A stretch of 64,000 bases of DNA from Promethearchaeota archaeon (GTDB lineage Archaea > Asgardarchaeota > Lokiarchaeia > Sigyniarchaeales > SOKP01): NCBI GenBank assembly GCA_019058445.1, contig JAHPZA010000010.1:434001-498000 (forward strand), in the 5' to 3' direction. The translations under genes and the position numbers were made by a program. The notes below the pieces were generated by a model. The model worked only from the letters and a program-made list of their open reading frames with translations. It was not told the DNA's origin and did no database searches. Below, piece after piece: positions 52,639 to 61,797 of the stretch (position 1 is the first letter of the stretch; the number at the start of each line of letters is the position of its first letter).

Positions 52639-53895
52639 TTAGTTAAATTCATTATCAATAAGTTTGACAAATTCTAAGCATATTTCAAGAAAGGTCATTT
52701 GTATTTCCTTTTTGATATTTTCGGGTGTATCATCAGGAGAATGCCAATGGGGAGCTTTATTTTTTCCTTTTTCTGTACCCATTATTACTGCAGCTTTATA
52801 TCCCTTATGAATATAGCGACAAGCATCGCTGGATCCTATAATTAATCTCCCAGTTCTTAGAGGTAGTAAATCTGGATTATCTTTCTTAATTTTAGCATGA
52901 ACACTTTGAATTTTTTCAATTATTTCCTTATCATAAACTGCCTTATGCATATCTTTTAAAACGGCGAGAATCTCTTCTCCATCCCCGCATTCTTCCAAAA
53001 TTAGAGCATAAGCATTATCTAATATTCCTAACTTTCCATATTTTTCTACAAAAGCTTTAGCTCCTTTATCTCCCACTTCTTCACTTCCTTGAGATCCCAC
53101 CCAGACTTCCACATTTTTCGGTCTATTTTGGCTTAAATATTTACCAACTGCTGCGGCTACTGCACTCGCAGCTAGATTATCATTTGCTCCAGGGACAACA
53201 GTTTTACCTAAAAATCCTCGTACGACCCAAATAAATAGAGGATATATAACAATAAGCGGAATGAAATAAAATAAATCAATTATAGTAAAAGAAAAAAATC
53301 CCCATCCTATTAAAACAATCGTCGGTCCATAAAATATTTGTGCTAGAAACTTCCAAATTGAAAAAATAATGGTATGAAACAAAAAATATATTCCAAGTAT
53401 AATTTTTATAAGGGGAGGCTTCTTCTTATACGTAGCGATTTTCATTTGTTTAGCGCTATCGCTATGACCTTCAAAAATTATACGGAATTTAACATCCCCC
53501 TTTGGTTTTATTATTCCGAATACATTACTAGAAGTTCCCTTTTTAAAAAGAATTTTAATCCATTCTTTCATCAAAACAAGCTCAGTATAGAGAACAAAAA
53601 GTCCAAAAAAAATAAAAATAGAAGATAAAATAGGAAAAGGAAACACTAACGGCATAAATATTACCGAAATAGCACACAGAGTTCCAGCTACCTTTAATAG
53701 CCCTTGTGGATAAAGTGAGGGATAAGTTTCAAATTCATCTATAAAAGTTTCGTTACAAAATTTCTCTAACTCTCCTTTAATCCACAAGTTTGCATCTTTT
53801 TCTGCCTTACTACAGGAATATCTTGGCCCAAACTTTTTACAAATCGTATTAACAAAATTATACATATAATCAGAATATGTATTATCAATTCTCAT
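52639..53895 (-). CDS. membrane-anchored M28-family metallopeptidase
   Basis: A 418-residue M28 (aminopeptidase) protein. Two hydrophobic hairpins near residues 70-110 and 165-225 anchor it in the membrane. The zinc ligands are intact: IFEGHSDSA (about residue 147), PGANDNLAAS, SQGSEEVGD with the catalytic glutamate, ILEECGDG and HWHSPDDT. This contrasts with the neighbouring 54992 gene. ATG at 53895. Confidence 0.8.
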   Translation of the reverse strand: MRIDNTYSDYMYNFVNTICKKFGPRYSCSKAEKDANLWIKGELEKFCNETFIDEFETYPSLYPQGLLKVAGTLCAISVIFMPLVFPFPILSSIFIFFGLFVLYTELVLMKEWIKILFKKGTSSNVFGIIKPKGDVKFRIIFEGHSDSAKQMKIATYKKKPPLIKIILGIYFLFHTIIFSIWKFLAQIFYGPTIVLIGWGFFSFTIIDLFYFIPLIVIYPLFIWVVRGFLGKTVVPGANDNLAASAVAAAVGKYLSQNRPKNVEVWVGSQGSEEVGDKGAKAFVEKYGKLGILDNAYALILEECGDGEEILAVLKDMHKAVYDKEIIEKIQSVHAKIKKDNPDLLPLRTGRLIIGSSDACRYIHKGYKAAVIMGTEKGKNKAPHWHSPDDTPENIKKEIQMTFLEICLEFVKLIDNEFN

Positions 53896-54016
53896 AAAGA
53901 TCCTTTACCTCGTTTAAAGATTTATTAGTAAAATGTATGAAGTTTGATGCGTCGTTATATTTATATTTTGTCTTGAGAAGCTAGTAATTTAGGTCAATTT
54001 ATAGCAAGTTTTATAT

Positions 54017-54097
54017 ATTAGTGTGCCCATGGAGACTTCTAATCATCGTAATAATTATAAATTAACCTCATAGAAACACTATAATGGGCACATTAAT
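54017..54097. repeat. 14-bp inverted repeat with 53-base loop
   Basis: ATTAGTGTGCCCAT and ATGGGCACATTAAT pair over 14 positions with one G-T, enclosing 53 bases. It is in the otherwise empty 275-base gap between the M28 gene and the SIS-domain gene. The GC-rich arms are unusual for this AT-rich gap. It may be a structured RNA, a small mobile-element relic or a terminus. A TATA-like TTTATATATTA lies at its left border. Confidence 0.4.
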
Positions 54098-54170
54098 AGT
54101 AGGTTTTTAGAGCTATTAATTTTTATTGGTTAAAAAATAAAAAAAAAGGGAATTAAAAGAAAAAATGATT

Positions 54171-54815
54171 TTATTCTGCTACAGCATGCTTACCTAATAA
54201 ATCATCATTTGATTTACCTAGTCTAATTGCTAACTCAGCAATAATAGCATCCAGATATGTAAATGCAACTTGTTCAAAAGCAGTTCCCTCAGGAGTTAGA
54301 ATGGCCGTATCATCCCCTTCTTCAATAGCACGGTCTCTTTTACTCCTTCCTTTTAATTTGATGGTGATATCACCCATTCGACCAATTGTTGTTTCAGGAT
54401 GAGATGTTATACATACAATTCCATAGGGTTTTATCTTATTTACATAGCTATTTAACATACTTACTACAATTTCAGTCGTTCCTGAACCTGATAGAACGAT
54501 TAAAATATCTTTCTCACGCATAGCGGGATTACTAGTCAAATTGGTAATCATGTACGGTCCAGCGCCTAAATGAACCAATCTTGTAGCGAAACATTGTAAA
54601 ATAAATGCACTCCTGCCAGATGCTAACAAGAAAAACCGCCTTTTATTAAGAATCGCATCATGCATTAGTTCTATAAACTTTTGAGTATGTTGAAAATATT
54701 TAGGTTTATTGAGATGCGTCATATTATCTTGGAGATTTTTCATTATGAGTTCCATGGATTCAAATAGAATTTTTCTTGCCTTTCCATTTACCTTCTGATT
54801 TTCCTCAACCATCAT
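54171..54815 (-). CDS. hxlB: SIS-domain 6-phospho-3-hexuloisomerase-like
   Basis: A 214-residue SIS-domain protein. The sugar-phosphate pocket is FFLLASGRSAFILQCFATRL near residue 60 and the second loop is VLSGSGTTEIV near residue 105. In archaea this small single-SIS form is 6-phospho-3-hexuloisomerase, which with hexulose-phosphate synthase makes pentose phosphates. The partner gene is not in the window. A SIS-type regulator would usually carry an HTH, which is absent. ATG at 54815. Confidence 0.75.
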   Translation of the reverse strand: MMVEENQKVNGKARKILFESMELIMKNLQDNMTHLNKPKYFQHTQKFIELMHDAILNKRRFFLLASGRSAFILQCFATRLVHLGAGPYMITNLTSNPAMREKDILIVLSGSGTTEIVVSMLNSYVNKIKPYGIVCITSHPETTIGRMGDITIKLKGRSKRDRAIEEGDDTAILTPEGTAFEQVAFTYLDAIIAELAIRLGKSNDDLLGKHAVAE

Positions 54816-54991
54816 TTTAAATATTTGATATTTTTTTAGGGTATATTACTAGTAAGTTAAATTTTAAAAAATAAGTTTGGGTATAGTTTAATTTTGAGTT
54901 TTTTATTTTTAAATACTAATATTAAGGGATTACTTATATTTCGAGAGCTTAATGATATTCTAACTCCGTTTTTTATTGGATTATAATATTG

Positions 54992-56461
54992 TTATTTTAC
55001 CTTTCTTAGTTTTTTATAACCGCCAATTATAAGTGGTGGAGCTCTTTCAGCTTCATAGCTCTTTCCATCGGGATACGAGGGTTGAGTAGTATCTTTAAAG
55101 AGTGTCCCACAACCGAAAAAGGACCTGCCAGGATATTCAAAAAATTTTAAAATTCTCCCTGGAATCTTTTGGAGTGCTTTCGCTAGAGTTATATAAACAG
55201 AAACATCCTTATACAACTGAATAGGATCAATTTTATCCCAAGTATCCTCTGTAGTGAGCATTAAATCACTCATAACTTGCATACACATGCATGGAACTCC
55301 GATATTATCAAATGGTCCCATTTCGCATAATGTCCATATCCGATTTATAGGAAGTACAAACGGCATTCTTCTATTTTTTAGCATTGAAAAATAGGTTAGA
55401 ATATAGATTATAAAATTATCTGATGTCAAACCTAATCTCATGGGAAACTTTTTTCTGCTAATTTTTTTACGTTCTACATAAATTGGGGCAGATATATGGT
55501 CCATCCATAGCATAGCTACCAAATTTGGCATAAAATCTTTATATTTTTCTATAAAACAAAGCGAAGATATATTGCAATTCAACCACACATGAGAGCCTGA
55601 AAATAAAAAGAGCATAGTCTTAGGTCTCTTTTTTATAGGGAGTTCTGAGAATTTACGGGCTAGTTCAAGTTCTCCGACAACTCCTACAGTATCACATATA
55701 GCCCCATCAAATGTAGAACAATAATGGGAATCAATTACTATCGTTTCCTTTTTGAGGCCAGGTAGGAGTCCTACAACAGTCCATACAGTGGAAACCTTTC
55801 TCTTTCCGTTAATATGTAATTGAGCTTTTACTTCTCCTTTTGAAAGCAGATCTTTGACGCATAGCGCATCTTTTCTACCAATATGGAGTACAGGCAACAT
55901 AAATTGTCTATCTTCTCCAATTTCTGCTGGTCCCGGAATATTACTTCCACCAGTAGGATTAATCCCAGGTTCAAGTATTTTAAGTGAATTTCCTGGAGTA
56001 TCTAAGAAATATCCCACCATACCTGCTGCTCCATGTGTCCAAGCAAGGTCATAAGAAGCGAGCAGTGGATATCGTTTTTTAAATCCACAAGGCCCTTCAT
56101 GGTCAGTTAATTTTCCCCAATTTATTAAAACAATTTTTCCTTTCACATCTTTCCCTTTATAATCTTTATTAGTTCCTCTACCCACATCAATTAACTCTGC
56201 GTTTACCGTTCCAAATCCCACATTATTCTGAGGACTTGAGATCATAATTTTCTTTTCTGGTGATTCTATACGAAATTCCCAATCTTGGTGAAATACACCA
56301 TTAAAATTAATAGGTTCGAGCCATGTCTTCAGACCAAAAATCCGTAATTTTTCAACAATAAGATCTCTAACTTTATCTATATTATTTGTTCCCGGAATTC
56401 TAGGAGAAAATTTAGATATTTCTCTACCCCATTGATACATATCATTTCTCAAACTATCCAT
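54992..56461 (-). CDS. M28-like protein with degenerate metal site
   Basis: A 489-residue protein with M28 and PA-domain-like parts. The PA-like insert (DVGRGTNKDYKGKDVKGKIV) is at about residues 90-210. The peptidase core follows with DSHYCSTFDGAICDTVGVV, which keeps the first histidine and one aspartate. The usual catalytic E-E is replaced by FLFSGSHVW and the final histidine before the DT motif is a leucine in MLTTEDTWDKID. So two zinc or catalytic ligands are lost and activity is doubtful. It may be a binding protein or an enzyme with altered metal use. Confidence 0.7.
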   Translation of the reverse strand: MDSLRNDMYQWGREISKFSPRIPGTNNIDKVRDLIVEKLRIFGLKTWLEPINFNGVFHQDWEFRIESPEKKIMISSPQNNVGFGTVNAELIDVGRGTNKDYKGKDVKGKIVLINWGKLTDHEGPCGFKKRYPLLASYDLAWTHGAAGMVGYFLDTPGNSLKILEPGINPTGGSNIPGPAEIGEDRQFMLPVLHIGRKDALCVKDLLSKGEVKAQLHINGKRKVSTVWTVVGLLPGLKKETIVIDSHYCSTFDGAICDTVGVVGELELARKFSELPIKKRPKTMLFLFSGSHVWLNCNISSLCFIEKYKDFMPNLVAMLWMDHISAPIYVERKKISRKKFPMRLGLTSDNFIIYILTYFSMLKNRRMPFVLPINRIWTLCEMGPFDNIGVPCMCMQVMSDLMLTTEDTWDKIDPIQLYKDVSVYITLAKALQKIPGRILKFFEYPGRSFFGCGTLFKDTTQPSYPDGKSYEAERAPPLIIGGYKKLRKVK

Positions 56462-56681
56462 GATTAACTGCCTTGCTTTTAAGTTTTTTATTTTTTTGTT
56501 TATTATAGGTTTTGTTAAAAGTAAATATAATATTAATAAAGTGAAGAAAACAAAATTGATAAAAAATATTAATTTACCCTTTTAAAACTTAAATTGAAAG
56601 AAGGTTTGAGATAAGTAAATAAGAAAAATATAGAAAAAAAATAATAATAATTTAAGTTATATTAGCGACCACGCTATCTTT

Positions 56682-56900
56682 CTATTTATATTTAATAGAA
56701 AGTAAAAGATCATTCTTAGTAATTTTCTTTCTGTTCGCATGCATGGTAAAGGCTCGAGCTTGTTCAGTTAATCCAGTTGCTGTTTTTTCAAGATGATCAA
56801 TTAGCAGATTTACTGCGTTTCGAGCGACGATTGACGCGCCTTGTTGTTTCATAAGCCTTCGAATTGGGCTCCATGCGAATGCATGTTTCTTTTTAGCCAT
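56682..56900 (-). CDS. archaeal histone
   Basis: A 72-residue single histone fold. The order alpha1-L1-alpha2-L2-alpha3 is evident: SPIRRLMKQQGASIVARNAV, NLLIDHLEKTATGLTEQARA and KKITKNDLLLSI. The last loop keeps K-I-T-K-N-D, the paired DNA-contacting region. A GGAGG ribosome-binding site is six to nine bases upstream of ATG 56900. It forms dimers that wrap DNA and has no long tails. Its divergent neighbour across a 703-base gap is the proteasome-like gene. Confidence 0.93.
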   Translation of the reverse strand: MAKKKHAFAWSPIRRLMKQQGASIVARNAVNLLIDHLEKTATGLTEQARAFTMHANRKKITKNDLLLSIKYK

Positions 56901-57603
56901 TTTTTATTCCTCCATCCACAAATTTTTTAAAGTTTTTATTTTTAATTTTTTTTTAATTTATTTTAAAGTGTTCTTAGTTATTAATATAATCGAAGCTGTA
57001 TTTAAACTTATTGGAGAATGAGTAAATTCACACGAAGTTAAATCAAAAAAATATTGACAATATTCTTTATATCCACTCAAGTTTATAAATATTCTTATGA
57101 TTATGGATATGATCATATTACAAAATTTGAATTAGATTTTTTATAATAAAAATAATTGATATTTGGAAGTTGGTAAAATTGTATTCTTATTTTATTTCAT
57201 TAATATTTTATGGAGAATTAAAAAATTTTAAATAAAAACTTTTAATCCCGAATCTATGTTAAAGACTTAAATACCCGGTATATAAATTTATGTGATAAAT
57301 TAGATAATTAGTATAAATAGTTTTCAAAATTAGAATAAGGATAATCATAGTAACTCAATCATATACGAACGTATAAATTACATGATATATTAATTTAGAA
57401 CCAAAAATAAGTTTTAATTTAGAGATTTATATCATTAATTCGATATTATACATGATTAAAGGTATATTATAAAGTAATTTTGACTATATATTGCCAGAGT
57501 TACAATGAAATTATAAATTAAAACAAAAATTTTAATTAAGCTTAATATCTTTAATCTATTAAATAATTCAATAAACCAAGTATTATCAGAAAAGGTAGAA
57601 AAA
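56901..57603. other. 703-base AT-rich gap without a recognised gene
   Basis: This is the longest gap in the window. It contains the histone and proteasome-like promoters at its ends, several TATA-like stretches, and short palindromic AT runs, but I see no open frame with a credible protein and no clear structured RNA. Confidence 0.5.
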
Positions 57604-58224
57604 ATGGCACAACAAATTATGGTTCCAGGTGCGTGTGGAGTAGCAATAAAGTGTAAAGATGGAGTTGTTCTTGGAAATGATCGAAGAGCGACTTGGGGGT
57701 ATACTGTTACGAATAAATCTACAAGAAAGGTATTTAAAATAACAGACCACATAGGACTCACAGCATACGGATTAATTGGGGACTTTCAGTTATTAGTTAA
57801 AATTTTAAGAGCTCAAGCGAATCTATATGAATTAGATGCAGGGGAAAGAATTTCCACTAAGAGTATGGGAAAATTGGTTTCTAATTACCTCTACTCCAGA
57901 AAAATGTACCCCTTATATACAAACTTAGTTATCGCTGGAATGGAAATAGATGGTATCCCTTCCCTATATACTTTGGATGCCATAGGTTCTTTAATGCCTG
58001 ATGATTATGGCACTGCCGGAACCGGGATGCTATTATCAATTGGAATTTTAGAAGCGGAATATAAGCCTGATATAACTGTTGCGGAGGGTGAAAAATTGGT
58101 GGAAAAGACAATCAGAAATTCAATAACGAGGGATGCGATGAGCGGAAATGGTATAGACATTTTGACTATTACTAAAGATGGTGCCAAAGAAAAGTATATC
58201 GATATTAACGAATTAGGAGAATAA
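57604..58224 (+). CDS. proteasome beta-type subunit lacking the catalytic threonine
   Basis: A 206-residue beta-type 20S subunit. GVAIKCKDGVVLGNDRRATW aligns with TTVGIxxKDGVVLAxDRRAT of active subunits and shows the catalytic Asp (DRR) and later lysine region (TRKVFKI). However, the residue at the Thr1 position is alanine (A10), in the stretch PGACGV. The protein has no propeptide-like extension before it. A missing nucleophile means it cannot hydrolyse peptide bonds and is best compared with eukaryotic inactive beta subunits. A ribosome-binding AAGGTAG precedes ATG 57604. It lies next to the ubiquitin genes. Confidence 0.85.
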   Translation: MAQQIMVPGACGVAIKCKDGVVLGNDRRATWGYTVTNKSTRKVFKITDHIGLTAYGLIGDFQLLVKILRAQANLYELDAGERISTKSMGKLVSNYLYSRKMYPLYTNLVIAGMEIDGIPSLYTLDAIGSLMPDDYGTAGTGMLLSIGILEAEYKPDITVAEGEKLVEKTIRNSITRDAMSGNGIDILTITKDGAKEKYIDINELGE

Positions 58225-58283
58225 TTAGGTAATTCACTCTTTTTAATAATTAGGTTTAAAAAATTTCATTTTGATTTGGCTTT

Positions 58284-60371
58284 TTGAATGGTGCTTTTAA
58301 TTTGAGATTAATTAATAACAATTTTAACGATATTGAAGAAATAAACGGATTTTCGAAAGAAGAATTAATTGATATTAAAAGAAAACTAACAAAATTAAAC
58401 TTAGATAAAGCGGATCAAACAGAAATTGAAGGATATCTCTCTGAGAAATTTTCAAGTGAAATAATTGAGTTTTATTCTAATTATCTGAATGAAATAAAAA
58501 CCTTTATTTTTGAAAATCTATTATCGACAACGGATTCTCAAAATAGAATAAATTTTAATCACTTTCCTCTAAAATCTGGAATTAAAAATGAGATTAAAAA
58601 AATATATAATAATTTATTGAATTTAAAGGTAAATGCTCAAAATACGAAGAGATTTTTAAAGAATAGTGCTTTCCTTGATGAGTTGTTAATAACGATCCAA
58701 GATATCATGAAAGAATATCAGGATTTAACTTCTCAATTAAATGTTCCAGAAAATAGAGTTACGGATATTTATGATAATTATGCCTATATCTGGATTGAAA
58801 TTAATAAATTAAAAAATCAATACTTTAAAATCAATAACTTGACAGAAGATTTAACAAATTGGGATGAGTTCCAAGGGTTTTATGAATGTATTAGAAATAA
58901 TATCATCGAATCTACTAAAAAAAAAGAGCGCAAGAAAAAAAATTTCATCATAACTACCCATTTTAATGATATTTATTCATATTTCAGCAAGTTAAAAGGA
59001 GAAAATCCCGATATCTATACAGATTTAATCGCTTTCTTATACAATATAAATCTAATTGAGGAGTTTAAAGAAAAAATAGAGGATCTTGATGAATATGTAA
59101 ATATTCTTGATAGAAAGGAAATTAAAAATAGAATTAAATCTTTAATGAATCCAATAATTAAAAAGTTAATTGAGGATAAAATAAAAGGAACTTTAAACGA
59201 AATTATTGAATTAGATAAAACTTCCAGATTAGGAGATCAGAAAAAAGACATAAACATAAAGAGGGTTTTAGAACAGAAAATTGGTACGTATTTACCTCAA
59301 ATAATTGATTATTATTTAAAAGGATTAGAAAATAAGTATCAAGCTGCTATTAGTGATTTAAAGGGATATGATGAATTTAAAAATGTGGCAAAATTTTATT
59401 CTGAAAAAATAGATATTCTCAATTCTCAAGTTGAGGAAATAGAAAATTATTTTGCTAATTACACTTTAATTTTAAAACCTTATGAGGATATCATAAATAA
59501 ACATAAGAAAACTCTTTCGAATATAACTTCTGAAATTGAAAGAAGGAAAAATGAATATTTATTTTACCTCAAAACTATAAGAAAGGAAAGATTGAGGGAT
59601 AATATAAGAACATTTATTTTTGAGAAAATAACAGAAGTTAATACTTTAATGAGTAAATATCAAGATGAAACTTCACTGATTGTAAGGGAAGAATTTCCTC
59701 AGCTAAAAAAAATGCAAAATATTCTTAGTGAATACAAAGTAAATATTCAAAAAATAAAAGATGAAGTATATCAAAAAATAGATTCTTTTAAAGAAAAAGA
59801 CATTGATATCTATCAAATTATTAAGCAATGGGAGGATAATTTTACACTTAAAAAACAGCAATTAAGTTTTCTCCTGAGTCTGTTAATAAATAAATTGTTT
59901 AAAAGTTTTAAGGATATGATTGAAGAAGAAAAATTGTTATATGAGCACATTACTGATATTACTAATCAAAACGAGAATTATGATAATCTTCCCTTAAATT
60001 TCGCTATATCAAATCTTTTAGTTGACAAATTAACTGAAGATGAATTAGATGAAAGAATTAACGAGATTCACTCAAAAATTGAAAACCTCAATAAAGAAAT
60101 AGAACTTTACAGAGCAGAACTCTCCAATTTAAAAAGAACTTTAGCAAATAAGGTAAAGATCAGAGAGGGAATAACTAGTGATGATATCCAATGCGGTGTC
60201 TGCCGAAAAAAGTTTGATTTTTCGAAAGATAAAATAATAAAATGTCCGTTTTGCGGTGCTGTATTTCATTATTTATGCGTTGCGTCATGGCTCAGTAAAC
60301 ACAACGCTTGCCCTTCATGTCAGAATACTTTTCTTGATCCAAATGCAGGTATTTATTCTGATCAAGAATAA
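58284..60371 (+). CDS. coiled-coil RING-type E3 candidate
   Basis: A 695-residue protein. Residues 1-625 are helical and largely coiled coil, with leucine/isoleucine heptads throughout. The C-terminal ~60 residues hold a cross-brace with ligands C637, C640, C654, C657, H662, C665, C676 and C679 (CGVC, CPFC, FHYLC, CPSC). The CASWL spacing between ligands is RING-like. RING domains position an E2 for ubiquitin transfer. It follows the beta subunit gene by 59 bases on the same strand. TTG at 58284 is the only start near; no ATG is close. Confidence 0.7.
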   Translation: MNGAFNLRLINNNFNDIEEINGFSKEELIDIKRKLTKLNLDKADQTEIEGYLSEKFSSEIIEFYSNYLNEIKTFIFENLLSTTDSQNRINFNHFPLKSGIKNEIKKIYNNLLNLKVNAQNTKRFLKNSAFLDELLITIQDIMKEYQDLTSQLNVPENRVTDIYDNYAYIWIEINKLKNQYFKINNLTEDLTNWDEFQGFYECIRNNIIESTKKKERKKKNFIITTHFNDIYSYFSKLKGENPDIYTDLIAFLYNINLIEEFKEKIEDLDEYVNILDRKEIKNRIKSLMNPIIKKLIEDKIKGTLNEIIELDKTSRLGDQKKDINIKRVLEQKIGTYLPQIIDYYLKGLENKYQAAISDLKGYDEFKNVAKFYSEKIDILNSQVEEIENYFANYTLILKPYEDIINKHKKTLSNITSEIERRKNEYLFYLKTIRKERLRDNIRTFIFEKITEVNTLMSKYQDETSLIVREEFPQLKKMQNILSEYKVNIQKIKDEVYQKIDSFKEKDIDIYQIIKQWEDNFTLKKQQLSFLLSLLINKLFKSFKDMIEEEKLLYEHITDITNQNENYDNLPLNFAISNLLVDKLTEDELDERINEIHSKIENLNKEIELYRAELSNLKRTLANKVKIREGITSDDIQCGVCRKKFDFSKDKIIKCPFCGAVFHYLCVASWLSKHNACPSCQNTFLDPNAGIYSDQE

Positions 60372-60397
60372 GAACTAACTAAAATAAATCAAATAAA

Positions 60398-61588
60398 TCA
60401 ATATTTATATTTTGGAGGTGTTTTACTCTTAATATTATTATGAGGAGTTTTACTTTTAATATGATCTTTTTGTATTGCTTTAAATTTTTTTATCTCTGTG
60501 TCCAATCTCTTTTTTTCTTGCTGCAATTGCGCTTTCTCTTGATCTAATTTCTTTCTTTCGCGTTGTATATTCTTTTTTTCATTATTTATATTATTTTTTT
60601 CTTTTTCTATTCGATTTTTTTCACTCTCATTATAAGATTGAATTTTCTCTTTTTCATGTTGTAATCTTCTTAATTCATTTTTTAAACGTTCGATTTTATT
60701 CTCTAAATCTCGTGCCTTATTTTCTAATGAGCCTTTTCTTTTTTCTAATCCCGGGATTTTATTTCGTATATTTTTTACGAGAGCCTCCTCATTTTTTCTA
60801 TCTCTACCCAACGTCTGTTTTTCTCTGTTAATTTCATTTTTCAAGCTTTCTAACTCAATAGTTTTCTTTTTCATATCTTTTAATTTCTTATTGAGATCAT
60901 CGGTTTTTTTCCTAAGATTTTCTCTAGCATCTTTAAGTTTTTTCTTTTCGGCATTAATTAGAGCTTGGCTATTTATTACTTCTTTACGTATACTATCTAA
61001 TTCGTTTTTTAAACGGTTTCTATCATTTGAAAGGTGATCAATTTCAGTTGTTAAATTATCTACTTCTTTCTCTAGTTTAAATTTCTTGTTTTCCAGATCA
61101 TTTCCTCTTTTTTCTAACCCAGGGATTTTAGTTTTTATTTCTGTTAATTGCTTTCCTCTTTTTTGCTTTTCAAAATCCCAATCCTTTTTCTCATTATTAA
61201 TATCATCTCTTACCTTGTTTAACTCATCTCTTTGCTTATTAATTTCATTTATGATATTAGCATATTCCTGTTTCTTTCCTTGAATTTTTTTATTTCCATC
61301 ATTGATTATTTTTTTAATATTATCTAATTCGTTAGCTAATTGATCCTTTTCATAAATTAATTCCTTAATTTCATTTTCTCTTTCCTTTCTTTTTCTTTCT
61401 AAATCTTTAATCGCTTCTTGATATCCTTGTATTTTACTAACTATATTTTCCCATTCCCTACGTTCTTCTTCCAATTTTTGGCGCTCGAACTTAATTTTTT
61501 TGAGCAAAGTTTTATCAGCAGTTAATATTTCTTCTTTCTCAGGAGTTTTTTCTTGGATTTGATACTTAGGAGGTTTGTTATTCTTCAT
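60398..61588 (-). CDS. long coiled-coil protein with KTP motifs at both ends
   Basis: A 396-residue protein that is almost all heptad coiled coil, lysine/glutamate-rich with repeating EKKK/NIRNKIPGLEK blocks (KIPGLEK occurs at least twice, near residues 155 and 290). The ends are not coiled coil: residues 5-16 include PPKYQ and EKTP, and residues 378-396 contain KSKTP twice and end PPKYKY. The ubiquitin-like protein encoded on the opposite side of the shared promoter region also carries KSKTP in its tail. No enzyme domain is seen. ATG at 61588. Confidence 0.6.
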   Translation of the reverse strand: MKNNKPPKYQIQEKTPEKEEILTADKTLLKKIKFERQKLEEERREWENIVSKIQGYQEAIKDLERKRKERENEIKELIYEKDQLANELDNIKKIINDGNKKIQGKKQEYANIINEINKQRDELNKVRDDINNEKKDWDFEKQKRGKQLTEIKTKIPGLEKRGNDLENKKFKLEKEVDNLTTEIDHLSNDRNRLKNELDSIRKEVINSQALINAEKKKLKDARENLRKKTDDLNKKLKDMKKKTIELESLKNEINREKQTLGRDRKNEEALVKNIRNKIPGLEKRKGSLENKARDLENKIERLKNELRRLQHEKEKIQSYNESEKNRIEKEKNNINNEKKNIQRERKKLDQEKAQLQQEKKRLDTEIKKFKAIQKDHIKSKTPHNNIKSKTPPKYKY

Positions 61589-61797
61589 TTGTTTTTATTC
61601 CTTAAAGATATATTTATTAATATAAATTCTAATTTATTATATCAAGGTACTCGATATATTTATAAAAGATACAGTCAAAACTAAATAATTATAATAAATG
61701 ACTTTATTTATATAGTCGAGCTCTTATTATTTATATACTAGTATAAATATAAATAGGTATTTTATAGCTAAAATAAAGAAAAAAAAGGTTGATTATT
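61589..61797. promoter_or_regulatory. bidirectional promoter region between coiled-coil and ubiquitin-like genes
   Basis: A 209-base AT-rich divergent promoter region. TATACTAGTATA (61734-61745) is a perfect palindrome within a TATA-like stretch about 55 bases upstream of the ubiquitin-like ATG. Another TATA-like stretch (ATATATTTATAAA) near 61657 could serve the other gene. The shared region makes co-regulation of the two genes likely. Confidence 0.4.

Noticed and set aside
56901-57603. A hidden gene in the long gap before the proteasome-like gene
   Set aside because: The open frames on both strands are low-complexity and AT-driven, with no ribosome-binding site or recognisable motif.
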